Made by a program: the position numbers and the translations under genes
Assembly (NCBI GenBank): GCA_936450465.1
Contig: OW388292.1
Span: forward strand, 10,125,756-10,189,755
Length of the DNA: 64,000 bases
Direction: 5' to 3'
Source: Gibbula magus
Lineage: Eukaryota; Mollusca; Gastropoda; Trochida; Trochidae
Shown here: in pieces, positions 62,373-64,000 of the stretch
How positions within the stretch are numbered: position 1 is the first letter of the stretch
How the letters are laid out: each line of letters opens with the position of its first letter
The notes under the pieces: model-generated
What the model saw: only the letters and a program-made list of their open reading frames with translations
The model's database searches: none
What the model was told of the DNA's origin: nothing

Positions 62373-63412
62373 TACCCCGTTTACACCAACCCCGTTCTCA
62401 CTACGTTCTTGAATTTTTCGTGCACAGTTTCCACCCCGTCCATCCCGTCCACACACAGATGTAACTCGACCACAGTACGCCCCTTTCAGTTGCTGTCTCA
62501 TGTAAATTTGTTCCAAATAAAATTTATTGTTCCTAAGAAGATGTTACTGTGTTCTTACTCAGGTCTAAAAGTTCACAATACGTCCTCGTTACGTTCTATC
62601 CGTTTGAGAAATTCTCACACAGTTTGTACTCCTTTGGCAATCCGATAAGGAAAGACGGGTATGAATACATGCGTTTTGATACGTCCATCATTTGGGATTC
62701 ATAGTCAACATGTAAAACATCTTGCAGCTGTAAACATGTAGAATGTTTGGGTTTTTAAAAATTTTGGATAGTAGCCGAGCAACAAGACAAGTGTTGTTTG
62801 GTTTATACACATTTCGTTCATGAAGACACATTTTTAGGAACACGTTTTCGGATTTCAGGAACTTTTTGGGACTAGAAATGGATTACCTATGACCAATCTA
62901 TTTTGTCCACACTAATTCATTGACGATTTAAACTGTTTAACATTGAAACTGAGGACGGGCAGGAACGTGCTGGATATTTACATACACGAGCCCAGGACGT
63001 GATTGCGGTACAAGAACAAGGTACTAAGAACGAAATGAAAACGTGATGTACACGAGAAGAACTGTCTGAAAACCAGTTGATCGGGAGACACACGGGTTAG
63101 AACGGTATTGTGCGTATGAGGATCGAGATAGGTCTAGTTGAGAACTGATAAAAACTGACTGATAACGGATTTGAACTGATTGAAAACGTAATAAACGAGC
63201 AATATCATCCCATCTAAACGTGGTAACAACTGTCAGAGAACTGGGTAAAGACTAGATGGACTTCCTGAGAACTGTCTGTAAACGTATTTGGATCGTAGTA
63301 TGGAAAATTATTAAAAACAGGTTCCCGTTCCGTTCGAGGTCGTTTTACAATATTTTTTTGACGGAGTAGAACGTAGTGAGAACTACCTTGGTGTTACTCA
63401 GGCATTAGACAC
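62373..63412. mobile_element. TIR element (non-autonomous), internally deleted
   Basis: The left end (GTTTACACCAACCCCGTTCT then CACTACGTTCT) is mirrored by the right end, which reversed reads TAACACCAAGGTAGTTCTC then ACTACGTTCT at about 63375-63410. The interior contains degenerate repeats of the GAACTGNTNAAAACG type (62960-63300). Relative to 56562-57055 it lacks about 270 bp after the left end. No transposase frame, and the target duplication is not clear. Confidence 0.55.
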
Positions 63413-63734
63413 GCTTTTGGTGATACGATAAGAGATTGAATGTACATGAATGAATTGATTTGGTACATTTCAGCTAAAAAATAACATTCATCAGGTTAAA
63501 TGGGAAGCGAATAACCGTTCACCTTTCCTGCAATCTAGGGATTTCCATCCAGGTATACACCCTAGGTCACATGACCCTGTCAGGTAATCACATAAATAGC
63601 GAAAACATCATTAATTCACCATTACTCCTTCCTTTATATGGTTTTGTCCTTATGTTGCCTAAGAACATATATATAATTCATTTTCATTTTGAAAAATGCA
63701 CACGAATTTTCCCAATTACTTTACCTTAATCTTT

Positions 63735-63757
63735 CCATTATATATATATATATATAT
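63735..63757. repeat. Short (TA)n tract next to the EGF-like exon
   Basis: A TA dinucleotide run about 40 bp downstream (minus strand) of the EGF-like exon, inside its intron. Confidence 0.8.
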
Positions 63758-63795
63758 CAATATTTATTTGTAATTTGTGTATATCTTTCACTCAC

Positions 63796-63944
63796 CAACA
63801 GCCTGCAGACACTGTGAACCTTCACACCCTGTCCCACGAAGTCACAGAGTCCAGTTGTAGGGTCGCAGCCTGATTGGTTCATACAATGTCTGGCGTTGCA
63901 GGAACCTGCACAATTAGGTCCGAATTCTTCTCCCTCGACGCATT
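63796..63944 (-). CDS. EGF-like domain exon of a multi-EGF receptor-type gene (partial gene)
   Basis: The minus strand encodes a cysteine-rich stretch beginning ECVEGEEFGPNC and continuing through a CNARHCMNQSGCDPTTGLCD segment. This spacing of Cys, Gly and the DPTTG turn is typical of molluscan multi-EGF proteins, which are extracellular adhesion or scavenger-type receptors. The exon is bounded by a good acceptor (TTTTATAG before 63944, phase 1) and a strong donor (G|GTGAGTG after 63796). Its length of 149 nt is not a multiple of 3. The entry frame runs open to the donor but loses the EGF pattern near the end. The +1 alternative frame gives a better ending (GTGCEGSQCLQA, exit phase 1), so a one-base loss within the exon is possible. 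Upstream exons lie beyond the right edge of the window; no downstream partner exon was identified with confidence. Confidence 0.72.
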
Positions 63945-64000
63945 CTATAAAAGTGAAAATCATGTGTGAGAATAAATGTTTAATGAAATACCGTTTAGCT

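Larger units (their letters stand above)
57056..62605 (+). repeat. Recent tandem duplication, copy P2b
   Basis: Second copy of the unit at 51090-57055. At the junction CCGTTT of the unit's end is joined to TTTTTCAAATGC of its start. The parental sequences ATTATTTTTCAAATGC (about 51084) and ATCCGTTTGAGAAATT (about 62599) share only TTT there, which indicates microhomology-type joining. Small indels distinguish the copies, for example an extra A in the foldback core near 59380. Confidence 0.93.

Overview
The window is AT-rich animal DNA with almost no intact coding sequence. It most resembles a marine mollusc, probably a gastropod of the abalone type. This is inferred from a tRNA-headed SINE and a LINE that share a 3' tail of TGAGTGAG units, from Penelope-like, CR1-like and jockey/I-like retroelements, from many short foldback and TIR elements, and from an EGF-like exon of the multi-EGF receptor type. 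No rRNA gene, genuine tRNA gene, CRISPR array or bacterial-type operon is visible.

The dominant structure is duplication at three ages. (1) About 8.1-31.0 kb (Q1) and 32.2-48.8 kb (Q2) are old direct paralogues whose homologous blocks run in the same order but are interrupted by different insertions. (2) About 2.0-6.3 kb (P1) is an old paralogue of about 52.1-56.5 kb. (3) 51.09-57.055 kb (P2a) and 57.056-62.605 kb (P2b) are a recent direct tandem duplication of a roughly 6-kb unit. Its breakpoints lie inside two different transposable elements, with TTT microhomology. The order P1-Q1-Q2-P2a-P2b suggests an array of a unit of about 30 kb in which the P part between Q1 and Q2 was lost; that reading is inference.

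Comparing Q1 with Q2 separates old sequence from newer insertions. Q1-only items are a Penelope-like relic with inverted arms (12.2-13.2 kb), a LINE (14.75-16.14 kb), a 2.2-kb block (16.8-19.06 kb), a 6-kb block with a large inverted repeat (21-27 kb), a SINE with a 12-bp target duplication (28.2 kb) and a CR1-like fragment (29.0-29.7 kb). Q2-only items are a LINE fragment (34.4-35.16 kb), an AT-rich 2.7-kb block (36.9-39.6 kb), a LINE with a 13-bp target duplication (40.27-41.60 kb), a hairpin-ended repeat (42.3-42.98 kb), a pogo-like MITE (45.3 kb), a second Penelope-like relic (45.7-46.2 kb) and a Tc1/mariner-like MITE (46.9-47.4 kb).

Coding content is sparse and on the minus strand. One EGF-like exon with splice sites lies at the right edge (63796-63944). 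A small paralogous exon pair (16560-16643 and 43412-43492) keeps its frame through 3-bp and 6-bp indels. Two weaker exon candidates come as Q1/Q2 pairs. These suggest fragments of a duplicated minus-strand gene family, partly decayed.

The most interesting signal is ribozyme-like. The inverted arms around the 12.6-kb Penelope-like relic each carry a 34-nt motif that folds as a minimal type I hammerhead ribozyme. A degenerate version follows the 45.8-kb Penelope-like relic, and weaker versions sit in the inverted arms at 52.3-52.7 kb. All similarity statements were made by eye, so segment boundaries are approximate unless a target-site duplication or splice site fixes them.
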